Below are positions 1 to 9,428 of a DNA stretch of 64,000 bases, piece by piece. The stretch covers positions 1,404,501 through 1,468,500 of the forward strand of contig NC_013162.1 in the NCBI RefSeq assembly GCF_000023285.1. Direction: 5' to 3'. The first letter of the stretch is position 1, and each line of letters starts with the position of its first letter. A program made the position numbers and the translations under genes. Source of the DNA: Capnocytophaga ochracea DSM 7271 (GTDB lineage: Bacteria; Bacteroidota; Bacteroidia; Flavobacteriales; Flavobacteriaceae). Below the pieces are notes generated by a model, which was not told where the DNA came from, searched no databases, and was given only the letters and a program-made list of their open reading frames with translations.

Positions 1-2245
1 TGATATAGCGTGCTTCCGTTGGACTAAACTTCAACACAAAATCTTTTAAGGTGACTTTCCCTCTTACTACACAAGGCTCATTGTGAGTTGCTACTTCACG
101 GTAGTTTTTACCGTCGTTTGAAAGGAATACCATAAATTTTATGGGGAAGTAAATACCAGATGCTTGGGCATCCATTGCTCCTATGCGCACCTCTCTCACC
201 TCAGTAGCCTGCTCTAAATTAAGGGTGAGGGTTACATCGTTGCCTAACCAACCGAGCCATTGCCCATCGTGAAAGTTTTTGCTGCCGCGAATGACATTGG
301 TGAGCGTCGCTTCTCCTTGCCCTTGGTAACTCTTGTGATAAAGTGGACTGTAACTTACTTTCTTATCTATCGCTTTGTGGAATGTTACCTCTCCAGTGGA
401 AATGGTGTTGGTCGCTTTTCCACTGAAAACAGTTGCTTTAAAGGTCGTGCTTCGATTCAGCCCAATAGGCTGATGGTATTTCGTAGCTTTCTCTATAGGA
501 GTATCTCCTAAAGCGTAGCGAATGTCGGCGTTGGGGATTTCACAGTCTAATTTTAGAAAGATATTCCCCTTTTGGTTTTCAACGGTAGGCACTACTTGGT
601 ACATAGAGCGGGCATAGTTCACCTTCATCACGTCCAAGCGCTTCATAAAGGCTTGAGTGCGATTTATAAAGTTGTCCCAATTCTTCAAGTTATCGGCTGT
701 CCAACTGATTTCAGCAAGTGCCAACAATCGCGGAAAGAGCATATATTCCGAATGTTCAGTGCTACCCACGTGTTCTGCCCATAAGTTGGCTTGCGTACCC
801 AAAATATTTTTTTGCAGTGCTGGGCTGAGGTTTTCTTTTTCAAGACTGTAATGGTAAAGTTTTTTGAGCGGTAAGTAACCACCATTGGCTTGAGGCTCAT
901 AGTCGGGAAGACCTTGATAGTTGTCTATATAGCAATCGCTAGTGAGGACAACAGGGTTACCTTGTTCGAGGGCTTTTTTACCTACCTCGATACCGCGCCA
1001 ATTCATCACCACTGCATTGTTAGCTAAACCACCGTCCATTATCTCATCCCAACCTACCAAAGTGCGCCCTTTGGATAATAAGAAATCATCTATACGCTTG
1101 ATAAAATAGCTCTGTAGTTGGTGCACATCTTTTAAATGGTGGTCTTTCATACGAGCTTGACATTTAGGGCATTTTTCCCACTCGGTGTGAGTGGCTTCAT
1201 CGCCACCTACGTGAATGTATTTACTGGGGAAAAGCTCCATCACTTCGGTAAGTACATCTTCCAAGAAAGTGAAAGTCTCTTCTTGCCCCGCACAATAGAT
1301 ATCGGTGATAGGCCACACCGCGCCTGAGGGTACTCCTATGGGGCGTTTGTGACAAGACAGTTCGGGGTAAGCCGCTATGGCACTCATTGCGTGGGCAGGC
1401 ATTTCTATTTCGGGGATTACCGTAATGCCACGTGCAGAGGCGTAGGCTACAATCTCTTTAATATCTTCTTGGGTATAGAACCCCCCGTATTTTTTAGGAG
1501 CTGTCGCAGGATTAGCAAAGGCGTTGGCGGAGTTAGGAGTGCGCTCATTCCATAGTTTATCTTCTTGGTCTACACGCCACGCACCTATTTCGGTAAGTTT
1601 AGGATACTTTTTAATTTCTATGCGCCAACCTTCATTGTCTACTAAGTGGAAGTGGAAGGTATTGAGCTTGAGCATTGCCATACGGTCGAGAGTTTTCAGT
1701 ATATATTCCTTGGGGAAGAAATGGCGAGAGACGTCCAGCATCAATCCGCGCCAAGCGTACTGAGGAACATCAGTGATGGTAACTGCGGGCACCGCCCAAT
1801 CAGTCTTCACGGGTGTAGTGCTTTCAAACTCTTTAGGCAGTAGCTGACGCAGCGTTTCGAGGGCATAAAGCGCCCCGTTGTAGTCGGCAGCGACTATGGA
1901 TATATGTTCAGGTTGTACCACAAGGGAGTAACCTTCTTTTGGCAGAGATTTATCAACTACAAGAGCAATGTAATTTGTTGTTACTGCCTCTTTTTTGATG
2001 GGCAATTTGATACCAGATGCTCTCTCGAACTGCTCTGCAAAAAGTCTGGCTGCAGCTGTTAAAGAAACATCGCTTACAAAAATAGTTTCCTTAGTAAACC
2101 GGAAACTACCCTTACCCATAGTGAGCGATTGAGGTCGAGGGATAACATTAAGGTCGTTTTCACTGAAAACAACTTCTTTCTTAGGGGGCTGACAAGCTAT
2201 TACCCATAAAACACTAATGCATAAGAATTTTTTTATCGTCTTCAT
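1..2245 (-). CDS. Beta-N-acetylhexosaminidase lipoprotein (GH20), C-terminus cut by window edge
   Basis: Glycoside hydrolase that removes terminal beta-linked GlcNAc/GalNAc from glycans, probably at the cell surface. The start at 2245 gives a lipoprotein signal with lipobox VIAC. The frame is open for 748 codons to the window edge. The GH20 catalytic pair is visible in HVGGDEAT (D349, E350), after an N-terminal GH20b-like domain and the start of the TIM barrel (AWRGLMLDVSRHFF). The last ~100 residues (VTLTLNLEQATEVREVRIG) resemble a discoidin/F5-8-type carbohydrate-binding domain ending near ARYI, so only a short tail should be missing. It is the last gene of the minus-strand run, 27 bp after the ZIP gene. 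Substrate is inferred from the family. Confidence 0.93.
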   Translation of the reverse strand, partial: MKTIKKFLCISVLWVIACQPPKKEVVFSENDLNVIPRPQSLTMGKGSFRFTKETIFVSDVSLTAAARLFAEQFERASGIKLPIKKEAVTTNYIALVVDKSLPKEGYSLVVQPEHISIVAADYNGALYALETLRQLLPKEFESTTPVKTDWAVPAVTITDVPQYAWRGLMLDVSRHFFPKEYILKTLDRMAMLKLNTFHFHLVDNEGWRIEIKKYPKLTEIGAWRVDQEDKLWNERTPNSANAFANPATAPKKYGGFYTQEDIKEIVAYASARGITVIPEIEMPAHAMSAIAAYPELSCHKRPIGVPSGAVWPITDIYCAGQEETFTFLEDVLTEVMELFPSKYIHVGGDEATHTEWEKCPKCQARMKDHHLKDVHQLQSYFIKRIDDFLLSKGRTLVGWDEIMDGGLANNAVVMNWRGIEVGKKALEQGNPVVLTSDCYIDNYQGLPDYEPQANGGYLPLKKLYHYSLEKENLSPALQKNILGTQANLWAEHVGSTEHSEYMLFPRLLALAEISWTADNLKNWDNFINRTQAFMKRLDVMKVNYARSMYQVVPTVENQKGNIFLKLDCEIPNADIRYALGDTPIEKATKYHQPIGLNRSTTFKATVFSGKATNTISTGEVTFHKAIDKKVSYSPLYHKSYQGQGEATLTNVIRGSKNFHDGQWLGWLGNDVTLTLNLEQATEVREVRIGAMDAQASGIYFPIKFMVFLSNDGKNYREVATHNEPCVVRGKVTLKDFVLKFSPTEARYI

Positions 2246-2272
2246 TGGTTAATCTGTTAATTGGTCAATTTA

Positions 2273-2971
2273 CTAAGTAAGATACGCTACCACAAATCCC
2301 ACACAAACACTTAAAAACTTTAATAGGTTAAAGCGATGTCCTTCGGAGTTTTCAAATAAGATAACGGTAGAAATATGCAAGAAAATACCTATTACAATAG
2401 CCGAAAGCTCCGTTTGGTAATTGACAAGGCTTGGTACTGTATTACTTAAAAAAGTGCCTAATGGCGTCATTAGGGCAAAAAAGAGTAAAAACAGTGCTGT
2501 CTTCCACTTGTTCACCCCCGAATTCACAAAAAAAGTAGTGAGCACAATAGCCACAGGCAGTTTGTGCACGAATATACCATACACAAGGTCGTGATTATGT
2601 CCGTGAGATAGCGGGAAACCTTCTAAAATCGAGTGAATACTAAGGCTGATAAACAGTGAGAGAGGAAAAGCACTATGCTGGTGTGGGTGTGGGTGCTGGG
2701 TGTGGCCGTGTTCGGCTCCGTGCGAAAAGAACTCTAAGACAATTTGCAAGAGTACTCCTACTATCACAAAAAGTCCTATGTATTTAAAATCTTGCGTGTG
2801 CTCATCGTGAGAGTGATATACTTCGGGTATCAGCACGAATACAGTGAGTGCCAATAGGTAAGCGCCACTGAAAGAGAGTAGTAATTTGGTGTATTGTTGT
2901 TGGGCAGGTTTAAAAAAGGTAACGAATGAGTAGCCTAATACTACTGCCAGAAAAGGGAGAAGATAATTCAT
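2273..2971 (-). CDS. ZIP family divalent metal transporter
   Basis: Inner-membrane transporter of 232 residues, predicted to import zinc or another divalent metal. It is almost entirely hydrophobic segments. A His-rich cytoplasmic loop (HGHTQHPHPHQH, about residues 107-118) is followed by a helix with HSILEGF and then GHNHD, which are typical ZIP metal-site residues. Length fits the short ZIP/ZupT-like group. It lies 7 bp downstream of the acetyltransferase-like gene and so is probably co-transcribed. Metal specificity cannot be read from the sequence. Confidence 0.9.
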   Translation of the reverse strand: MNYLLPFLAVVLGYSFVTFFKPAQQQYTKLLLSFSGAYLLALTVFVLIPEVYHSHDEHTQDFKYIGLFVIVGVLLQIVLEFFSHGAEHGHTQHPHPHQHSAFPLSLFISLSIHSILEGFPLSHGHNHDLVYGIFVHKLPVAIVLTTFFVNSGVNKWKTALFLLFFALMTPLGTFLSNTVPSLVNYQTELSAIVIGIFLHISTVILFENSEGHRFNLLKFLSVCVGFVVAYLT

Positions 2972-2978
2972 TTTACAT

Positions 2979-4109
2979 TTAATCTCTTACCTGTTTTTTA
3001 AAGGTAGCACGGCGAGCAAAGATAACCGGGTCAAAGCTCTTCCAGAGTTGCTGAATAGCAATATTTTCTTCGAGTTCAGGTGTAATCACGCAATGAGTAA
3101 CCCCATTGCGGGTGAATATATCATAATAATAGTCGAACAACAAGGCGGGAATACCCTTACTTTGGTATTCGGGGGCTACCCCAATAAGGTAGAACTCCAC
3201 CGTATCGTGATGTCGTTTCGATTGTAATAAATACCACCAACCCCAAGGGAAGAGTTTGCCTTTTGCCTTTTGTAATGCTTTAGAGAACGAAGGCATCACA
3301 ATGGCAAAACATATCAGTTTACCGTCCTTATCTTCAATAAAACGTATATACTCAGGATTGATAAAAGGGATATACTTTTGTTTGAAGTACTCTCGCTGAC
3401 GTTCGCTTATAGGCACGTAGGAGGCTAACTTAGAATAGGTTTCGTTGTAAAGGTCAAACATTGCATCTACGTGCTTGAGCACTTCTTTGGTAGTGGCGGT
3501 ATCGATAAGTTTTACGCCATAACGTTTTTTAATGGCTTCGGCTGTTTTTTTGAACAATTCGGGTTTAGCATTCTCTATAAGGAAAGACATATCGATAAAG
3601 CCTTTTTCTTTAGTGAAGCCTAATTGCTCTAAATGCCGATTATAATAAGGATAGTTATACCACGTCATCATATTCGAGATATGTTCGTAGCCCTCAGTGA
3701 GCAAGCCCACCTTATCCATACTCGAAAAGCCCATAGGACCTTCCATATACTCCAATTGATACTCACGGGCTTTTTCAGCTACCTTATCCAAGAGAGCTTG
3801 TGTTACTTGAATGTCGTCTATCATATCCAGCCAACCAAACCGCACTTTCTTTATACTCTGTTTAAGGTCGTGCTGATTAATAATAGCTACTACGCGCCCT
3901 ACCATTTTACCTTTCTCATTGTAAGCTCCGTAAAAGAAGGCTTCGGCATTGTCGAATACAGGGTTCTTGGTTTTGTCAAAAGAGGCTACCTCGTCACTGA
4001 TGAGAGGCGGTACCCAATAAGGGTTGTTTTTGTATAAAGACAAAGGAAACTTCACAAACTCGGTAAGTTCCTTTTTAGTGGTGAGTTCTTTAATCAGGAT
4101 CAATGGCAT
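2979..4109 (-). CDS. GNAT-like N-acetyltransferase family protein (function unknown)
   Basis: Cytoplasmic protein of 376 residues. The N-terminal half (FVKFPLSLYKNNPYWVPPL) matches a widespread Bacteroidota protein group with two GNAT-like halves. The C-terminal half has a GNAT-type segment (FYLIGVAPEYQSKGIPALLF, about residues 305-324), resembling the acetyl-CoA-binding motif A. The substrate is unknown. The start overlaps the end of the upstream outer-membrane gene by 20 bp, which supports translational coupling within the same operon. Confidence 0.72.
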   Translation of the reverse strand: MPLILIKELTTKKELTEFVKFPLSLYKNNPYWVPPLISDEVASFDKTKNPVFDNAEAFFYGAYNEKGKMVGRVVAIINQHDLKQSIKKVRFGWLDMIDDIQVTQALLDKVAEKAREYQLEYMEGPMGFSSMDKVGLLTEGYEHISNMMTWYNYPYYNRHLEQLGFTKEKGFIDMSFLIENAKPELFKKTAEAIKKRYGVKLIDTATTKEVLKHVDAMFDLYNETYSKLASYVPISERQREYFKQKYIPFINPEYIRFIEDKDGKLICFAIVMPSFSKALQKAKGKLFPWGWWYLLQSKRHHDTVEFYLIGVAPEYQSKGIPALLFDYYYDIFTRNGVTHCVITPELEENIAIQQLWKSFDPVIFARRATFKKQVRD

Positions 4110-5034
4110 TACGTCTGTTTCTTTTAGGTTTTTTCTTGTGTTGTATTTTGGTGGTTTCTATTGTTTCACTCAATACCTTCTTGATATAGCTGTTGTGGTT
4201 ATCGATGCGATAAGAAGCCCCGAACAATCCCATATAGCGTTGTGGGGTATCTTTCCAGCCAAAGCCCATATCGGCATTGAGTTGTATTTTATCGGAAAGC
4301 AAGAAGGCAACGCCAAGACGCGTAATCTGGTCGTTGTAATGCTGGCTGTGAATACCTTGATGTTCTGCAAAGATACTAAACCAACCATTGTCTAAGTTAT
4401 GAGTAACGGTGAACAAATAGCTGTATTCGGTGTTTTTACCGCTTAAGAATCTATCAATGATACCGTTTGCTACCAACACCACACGAGGGATAGGCTCTGC
4501 TTGAAAGATAGCTGCTACTTTGGGAGAGAGTGCCGGTATTGACTCGTAGTAATATCGCTTGTTTGGTAAGAAATTCACCCCTGCATAAAGAGATATGGAA
4601 GGTGTGAGATTGCGCCATCTAAAAGAGTTATTAGCCTTCCAACTGTAAATACTCGGCTCTTCATCTAAAAAAGCAGGTTTAAAGAGTAAATACTTAGCTC
4701 CGATAGTATTGTTCACAAAGCCAAAGTGCGAAGTCGTACCATTAGATGCAATTGTACGGTCATAAGCAAGAGTACCATTGAGCATCACTTCCAATTCTTC
4801 TTTATAAAAACCATAACGCACTGCATAGTTCATTCCCGTAAAATCCATAGAAGTGCCTGTCTCTTTGTGGTGGTTGTGCTCGTACCATAAACCTCCTTCA
4901 AATTGTAATACTCTCGCCCCTACTGCATAAGCACTTTGTGAAGTGCCTGGGAGGTTTGAGTTAATAATTTCAGTGTATTGTGCCTTTGCCAAAAACGGAA
5001 AAGCACAAAGCATTAGCAAGTATATTTTCTTCAT
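4090..5034 (-). CDS. Putative outer-membrane beta-barrel protein (MetA-pathway/transporter-like family)
   Basis: Protein of 314 residues with a Sec signal peptide (MKKIYLLMLCAFPFLAKA), then alternating amphipathic strands rich in Tyr, Phe and Trp (YAVRYGFYKEELEVMLNG; FSIFAEHQG; FGWKDTPQRYMGLFGASYRI). This fits an outer-membrane barrel of the kind often annotated as phenol-degradation MetA or transporter. The tail is basic (KKKPKRNRRNAI). No specific substrate can be assigned. It is the first gene of the four-gene minus-strand operon and has a -7 box at 5057-5064. Confidence 0.65.
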   Translation of the reverse strand: MKKIYLLMLCAFPFLAKAQYTEIINSNLPGTSQSAYAVGARVLQFEGGLWYEHNHHKETGTSMDFTGMNYAVRYGFYKEELEVMLNGTLAYDRTIASNGTTSHFGFVNNTIGAKYLLFKPAFLDEEPSIYSWKANNSFRWRNLTPSISLYAGVNFLPNKRYYYESIPALSPKVAAIFQAEPIPRVVLVANGIIDRFLSGKNTEYSYLFTVTHNLDNGWFSIFAEHQGIHSQHYNDQITRLGVAFLLSDKIQLNADMGFGWKDTPQRYMGLFGASYRIDNHNSYIKKVLSETIETTKIQHKKKPKRNRRNAIDPD

Positions 5035-5056
5035 TGTATGTGAATATTTTAGGCGA

Positions 5057-5064
5057 CAAAGGTA
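5057..5064 (-). promoter_or_regulatory. Bacteroidota -7 promoter box TACCTTTG for the 4090-5034 operon
   Basis: The plus strand reads CAAAGGTA, so the minus strand has TACCTTTG, matching the Bacteroidota TAnnTTTG consensus, 22 bp upstream of the start codon at 5034. It supports an operon start here, running through the acetyltransferase, ZIP and GH20 genes. Confidence 0.6.
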
Positions 5065-5090
5065 GGAAAAAGTTTTTTACTATACAACTT

Positions 5091-6362
5091 TTATAACCTA
5101 AACACGTTCTTCTTCACTTTCAACTTTCCCTTTACATCGTAAACGATACCGTCTTCTTTTAAGTAATTTTCTATATTCATTTGCAGAAATTCTTGGTGCG
5201 CCACGCAAAGCACCACTACATCGTTGTGGGTAGGCAGGTTTTGTGATTTAGTAGCTACCTCAATGCCGTACTCTTCAAGAGCGCGCTTAGGGTCTGCACA
5301 AGGGTCATACACTGTAATATTGTTAGTAAAATTTTCAAGGGTACGGTAGATATCCACTACTTTCGTATTGCGAGTGTCGGGGCAGTTTTCTTTGAATGTA
5401 AAACCTAAGAGCAGGATTCGGCTGTCCTTCACAGGCATACCTTGTAAACACAAGCGGTTGATAATCTGATAGGCGATATAGCCTCCCATCGAGTCGTTCG
5501 TCTTGCGTGCTTCCATCATTAAGCGTGGCGATACGCCGTGCAGTTTAGCTTTTTGTATGAGGTAGTAAGGGTCTACCCCTATACAGTGTCCACCTACCAG
5601 ACCGGGGCGGAAGGGCAAGAAGTTCCACTTGCTACTCGCTGCATCTATCACCGCATTAGTATCAATCTCTAAAATATTGAATATCTTCGCTATCTCATTC
5701 ATAAAGGCGATATTCACATCACGCTGAGCGTTCTCTATCACTTTGGCGGCTTCGGCTACTTTTATAGACGGGGCAAGGTAAGTGCCTCCCCTCAGCACTG
5801 AATTGTAGAGCGTATCTATTTCCTGTGCTACCTCGGGGGTAGAGCCTGAGGTAATCTTGCAGATAGTCTCCACGGTATGGTGCTTATCACCAGGGTTGAT
5901 GCGCTCAGGCGAGTAACCCACAAAGAAATCGCGGTTGTATGCAAGCCCCGACACGCTTTCCAAGATAGGCACACACACCTCTTCCGTCACTCCTGGGTAA
6001 ACAGTCGATTCGTAAATCACTATATCTCCTTTTTTTAGCAATGCACCTACTGTTTGGCTCGCTTCGCGCAAAGCGGTAAGGTCAGGTTGCTGATAGAGGT
6101 CGATAGGTGTAGGTACTGCCACTATGTACACATTACAATCCTTAGCGTCATTTGGGTTTGCAGTGCAAATGAGGTGGGTAGCCAATCGCTCTTTAAGGAT
6201 TTCACTACCGATTTCGCCCGTAGTGTCAATACCCGTGTTGAGGCTCTCCACTCGCGCCGTATAGGGGTCGTAACCCACTGTGGGATATTTTTTGGCAAAC
6301 AGACAAGCTAAGGGGAAACCCACATAACCCAGCCCAATAATGCCTATTTTATATGATTTCAT
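5091..6362 (-). CDS. Nucleotide-sugar dehydrogenase (UDP-GlcNAc/GalNAc 6-dehydrogenase type)
   Basis: NAD-dependent four-electron oxidation of a UDP-sugar to the uronic acid, for surface polysaccharide synthesis in the cytoplasm. The 423-residue protein has an N-terminal Rossmann motif GIIGLGYVGFPLA (7-19), the family segment YESTVYPGVTEE, and the catalytic cysteine C260 in GGHCIGVDPYYL, then the C-terminal UDP-binding domain (LLGFTFKENCPDTRNTK). The pattern is closer to WbpA/TviB (N-acetylhexosamine) than to UDP-glucose dehydrogenases, but substrate is inferred. No other polysaccharide genes adjoin it. Confidence 0.9.
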   Translation of the reverse strand: MKSYKIGIIGLGYVGFPLACLFAKKYPTVGYDPYTARVESLNTGIDTTGEIGSEILKERLATHLICTANPNDAKDCNVYIVAVPTPIDLYQQPDLTALREASQTVGALLKKGDIVIYESTVYPGVTEEVCVPILESVSGLAYNRDFFVGYSPERINPGDKHHTVETICKITSGSTPEVAQEIDTLYNSVLRGGTYLAPSIKVAEAAKVIENAQRDVNIAFMNEIAKIFNILEIDTNAVIDAASSKWNFLPFRPGLVGGHCIGVDPYYLIQKAKLHGVSPRLMMEARKTNDSMGGYIAYQIINRLCLQGMPVKDSRILLLGFTFKENCPDTRNTKVVDIYRTLENFTNNITVYDPCADPKRALEEYGIEVATKSQNLPTHNDVVVLCVAHQEFLQMNIENYLKEDGIVYDVKGKLKVKKNVFRL

Positions 6363-6489
6363 CTAAATAATTAACAATTCACAATTAATAATTAACAATC
6401 CTTTCCCAAAACTCCGCCTCGTCCAGCTGGGCAGAAAGTCCTCTCCTCTGCCCCCTATTACCTGAGGCTTATGCCCCAAAGCTTAGTGC

Positions 6490-7743
6490 CTAAATCATAT
6501 TATACTGTTTTAGTTTGCGATATAGCGTCCGCTCCGAAATCCCCAAGGCTTTGGCGGTTTCCTTGCGCTTGCCACCGTTGTGTTCTAACGACTTGCGTAT
6601 CATCTCGCGCTCTTGCTCTTGAAGTGAAAAACGCTCTTCTTCCGCAGCTTCCTCATAGTCGTACACCTCTTCGTGAGATAGGATTTCCTTCTCGGTAGGA
6701 GGTACGGGAATGATAGAATAAGCCGGAGAGCTCGCCTCATTCTTGTGTGAATCATTGCCGTAGATGCGGTGAATAAGTCCCTCGTTGTCCTGTTGTACTT
6801 GGGCTGAATTGCCGTGTTGTAACAGTTCAAGGGTAAGCTTTTTCAAGTCGTTGAGGTCAGATTTCATATCGAAAAGCACCTTGTAAAGTAACTCGCGTTC
6901 GTTGCTAAAATCACTATCCTGGCGCGCTTGCTGAGGTACAACCTGTGGTAGATTGCTACCCTCATCGGGTAAGTAGGTGCGCAAAATACTCGCCGTAATA
7001 TCCCTGCGCTGTTCAAGTACCGAAATCTGCTCGGCTACATTCCGCAACTGACGGATATTCCCGCTCCAACGGTAGTTCGTGAGCAGATGTACCGCATCTT
7101 CGCTGAGCTTCACAGGAGGCATTTTGTATTTCTCGGCAAAATCCGAAGCAAACTTGCGGAAAAGCAAGTGGATATCGTCTTTGCGTTCGCGCAAAGGAGG
7201 CAAATGTATCTCTACTGTGCTGAGTCGGTAATAAAGGTCTTCGCGAAAACGTCCTTTTTTAATAGCTTCTTGCATTTGCACATTGGTAGCTGCCACAATG
7301 CGTACATTTGTCTTCTGCACTACCGACGAACCTACTTTTATGAACTCGCCGTTCTCGAGCACCCGCAAGAGGCGCACTTGGGTAGTGAGGGGCAATTCAC
7401 CTACCTCGTCCAAGAAGATAGTCCCGCCATCGGCTTCCTCAAAATATCCACTGCGGGTAGCGGTAGCTCCCGTAAAAGCGCCTTTTTCGTGACCAAAAAG
7501 TTCCGAATCAATAGTCCCTTCGGGGATTGCTCCGCAGTTTACGGCTATGTATTTGCCGTGTTTGCGTAGAGACAGCGAGTGAATGATGCGCGGTATAACC
7601 TCTTTTCCCACCCCACTTTCTCCGGTGATGAGTACCGAAATGTCAGTAGGGGCTACTTGTATGGCTTTTTCGATAGCGCGATTTAGCTTAGGGTCGTTGC
7701 CAATAATGCTAAATCGCTGTTTTATAGCTTGTATATTTTCCAC
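6490..7743 (-). CDS. Sigma-54-interacting transcriptional activator without receiver domain
   Basis: AAA+ enhancer-binding protein of 417 residues, expected to remodel RNA polymerase-sigma-54 at GG/GC promoters. Visible motifs: Walker A GESGVGKE (41-48), the sigma-54 contact loop GAFTGA (88-93), Walker B LDEVGE (111-116), and a C-terminal Fis-type helix-turn-helix (KRKETAKALGISERTLYRKL). The AAA+ domain begins almost at residue 10, so there is no N-terminal sensory domain. A long acidic linker lies between about residues 270 and 385. Such receiver-less activators are common in Bacteroidota. A candidate target type, a sigma-54-like promoter, occurs at 56634-56649; any link between the two is conjecture. 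Confidence 0.93.
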   Translation of the reverse strand: MENIQAIKQRFSIIGNDPKLNRAIEKAIQVAPTDISVLITGESGVGKEVIPRIIHSLSLRKHGKYIAVNCGAIPEGTIDSELFGHEKGAFTGATATRSGYFEEADGGTIFLDEVGELPLTTQVRLLRVLENGEFIKVGSSVVQKTNVRIVAATNVQMQEAIKKGRFREDLYYRLSTVEIHLPPLRERKDDIHLLFRKFASDFAEKYKMPPVKLSEDAVHLLTNYRWSGNIRQLRNVAEQISVLEQRRDITASILRTYLPDEGSNLPQVVPQQARQDSDFSNERELLYKVLFDMKSDLNDLKKLTLELLQHGNSAQVQQDNEGLIHRIYGNDSHKNEASSPAYSIIPVPPTEKEILSHEEVYDYEEAAEEERFSLQEQEREMIRKSLEHNGGKRKETAKALGISERTLYRKLKQYNMI

Positions 7744-7769
7744 TTTTTTAGTTGAGAGTTTATGAACGG

Positions 7770-7777
7770 CAAAGGTA
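7770..7777 (-). promoter_or_regulatory. -7 box TACCTTTG for the sigma-54 activator gene
   Basis: The minus strand reads TACCTTTG 27 bp upstream of the start codon at 7743, matching TAnnTTTG. Confidence 0.55.
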
Positions 7778-8049
7778 CGAATATTTTTTTGAATTTATGT
7801 CAGTTCGATATAACAAAAAGCTATTTTTCAATCGCTTTTCCTCCGCCTTTCTGCCACCACACTCCCACTAAACTCCTCCCCACAAATTTGCTAATTTCCA
7901 AATTTCCCAATTTGCTAATTCTCTTCCCCGTCGCTACATTCCCCCTTTCAAGGTAGCCAGCGACAGCTGGGTATGTGTAAAGGGGGATGTTTTATCATTT
8001 TTTTCCGCCACTACACTCCCCCTTTTCGGTCACTAAATTCTCCTTTACT

Positions 8050-8385
8050 GTCGCTACATTCCCCCTCTCCTTGGGAGAAGTCTCCGAATAGGAGAGTATG
8101 TGAACGGGGTGAGGATTCCTTTTCTTTCGCCTCGAAACCCCGTTTTTAACATTTTTAGCGTTGTTGTATTATATTATGAATCAACTACTTATATACCCTT
8201 TCTATACCAATCGTCCAAGATTCGTATAAGCTTCCTATAAGCTCTCTATAAGCTAACCCCACCCTTCTCACAGCCTTTTTTTACCAAAACCCCTCTCAGC
8301 TCTCTTCCGAACTTTTCTGTTTCCTTCCGAATACTCCTAACAGTCACCAACACATCGCTTTTTCATCTCAAACTTTGCCAAAGTT
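8050..8385 (-). repeat. Divergent-gap repeat, copy A
   Basis: One of five dispersed copies (A here; B 22149-22440; C 33361-33676; D 46120-46438; E 60508-60765). The conserved core, about 8192-8265, contains on the minus strand the units AGCTTATAGAG, AGCTTATAGGA and AGCTTATACGA followed by ATCTTGGACGA. The outer parts (AACGGGGTTTCGAGGCGAAA and GATGAAAAAGCGATGTGTTG on the minus strand) are also shared. It fills most of the 782-bp gap between the divergent genes at 7743 (minus) and 8526 (plus). No conserved reading frame was seen. The rest of this gap is AT-rich with short C/T-rich stretches. Confidence 0.85.
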
Positions 8386-8507
8386 GAATAAACTAACAAA
8401 CCCTCCGCTAGTGCAATTCTTGTAGCCTCCTCCTCATTCTCCCATTTCCACATTTTCTCATTTCCACATTTTCTCATTCTCTCATTTTCTCATTTCCACA
8501 TTTTCTT

Positions 8508-8515
8508 TATCTTTG
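8508..8515 (+). promoter_or_regulatory. -7 box TATCTTTG for the GDPD lipoprotein gene
   Basis: TATCTTTG matches TAnnTTTG. Transcription would begin about where the ATG at 8526 lies, which favours the second in-frame ATG at 8535 as the real start. Confidence 0.55.
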
Positions 8516-8534
8516 CAAAAAAAATATGTTTTTA

Positions 8535-9386
8535 ATGAAGAAATATATCATCACTTTATCGCTTTTGTGCCTCGCAATGGCTTGCAAAAGCCCCTCAACC
8601 GGACAGATAATCCCCCAAGAGGAGATTACTAACCAAATGTATTTTACCTCCAAACCCATTGTTTCTGCTCATCGGGGTGGGGGAGGAGAGCAACTTAAGG
8701 GCTATCCCGAAAACTGTTTGGAAAGCATTCAATACCTTTCCAAAAAAGGAATACACAGCTTTGAGATAGATATCTTCGAGAGTGCCGACGGCGATTTGCT
8801 CCTGATGCACGACGATAAGTTAGGACGTACCGCCACAGGTCAAGGAGTCGTATCAGCTCTTACTACCGAACAGTTGGGCACTGAAAAACTCAAAGATGAG
8901 TTCGGCAATGTAACTGCTTTTCAGATTCCGTTTTTAAAAGATGTACTTTCGTGGTGTAAAACCCATAAGGGGTACTTAATGTTAGATTTTAAAAAGGGTA
9001 TTTCTTATCAAAAAGTGGTAGATTTAGTGCGCGAAGAGAAGATGGAAGCGCAAGTGGTGCTTATCAGTTATAATACTGCACAAGCCGAAGCCTTGCATAA
9101 GGTAGCTCCTGAGATGCTCCTTTCGGTGAGCGCCCGCAATGAAGACGAACTAAACCGTATTTTGCAAACAGGTATTCCTAAACAGAAGTTGTTGGCTTTC
9201 ACTGGCATTCGTTTAGCTCCTGATCAGCTGTATGAGCGTTTAAACCAACTAAAAATACCTGCCATATTAGGTACATTAGGTAACTTAGATAAGCGTGCTG
9301 CTACCAAAGGCGACCACCTATATACCGAGTGGGCAAAGAAAGGTATACAAGTTTTTTCTACCGATAGACCTTTGGCATTCAAGTAA
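8535..9386 (+). CDS. Glycerophosphodiester phosphodiesterase family lipoprotein
   Basis: Likely hydrolyses glycerophosphodiesters to an alcohol and glycerol 3-phosphate, outside the cytoplasm. The start at 8535 gives the lipoprotein signal MKKYIITLSLLCLAMAC; an in-frame ATG at 8526 is too close to the -7 box. The GDPD core is clear: SAHRGGG, YPENCLESI, then EIDIFESADGDLLLMHDD (metal and catalytic His/Glu/Asp), DFKKG, and a C-terminal TEWAKKGIQVFSTDRP. The protein has 283 residues, usual for the family. It ends at a strong hairpin shared with the convergent nrdB gene. Confidence 0.92.
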   Translation: MKKYIITLSLLCLAMACKSPSTGQIIPQEEITNQMYFTSKPIVSAHRGGGGEQLKGYPENCLESIQYLSKKGIHSFEIDIFESADGDLLLMHDDKLGRTATGQGVVSALTTEQLGTEKLKDEFGNVTAFQIPFLKDVLSWCKTHKGYLMLDFKKGISYQKVVDLVREEKMEAQVVLISYNTAQAEALHKVAPEMLLSVSARNEDELNRILQTGIPKQKLLAFTGIRLAPDQLYERLNQLKIPAILGTLGNLDKRAATKGDHLYTEWAKKGIQVFSTDRPLAFK

Positions 9387-9387
9387 A

Positions 9388-9425
9388 AAATAAGAGGTAA
9401 GAAACTTACTTCTTACCTCTTATTT
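9388..9425. terminator. Bidirectional terminator hairpin between GDPD gene and nrdB
   Basis: A perfect 16-bp stem (AAATAAGAGGTAAGAA and its complement) with a 6-nt loop lies directly after the stop at 9386. It has T-rich tails on both strands, so it can serve both convergent genes. Confidence 0.85.
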
Positions 9426-9428
9426 TAT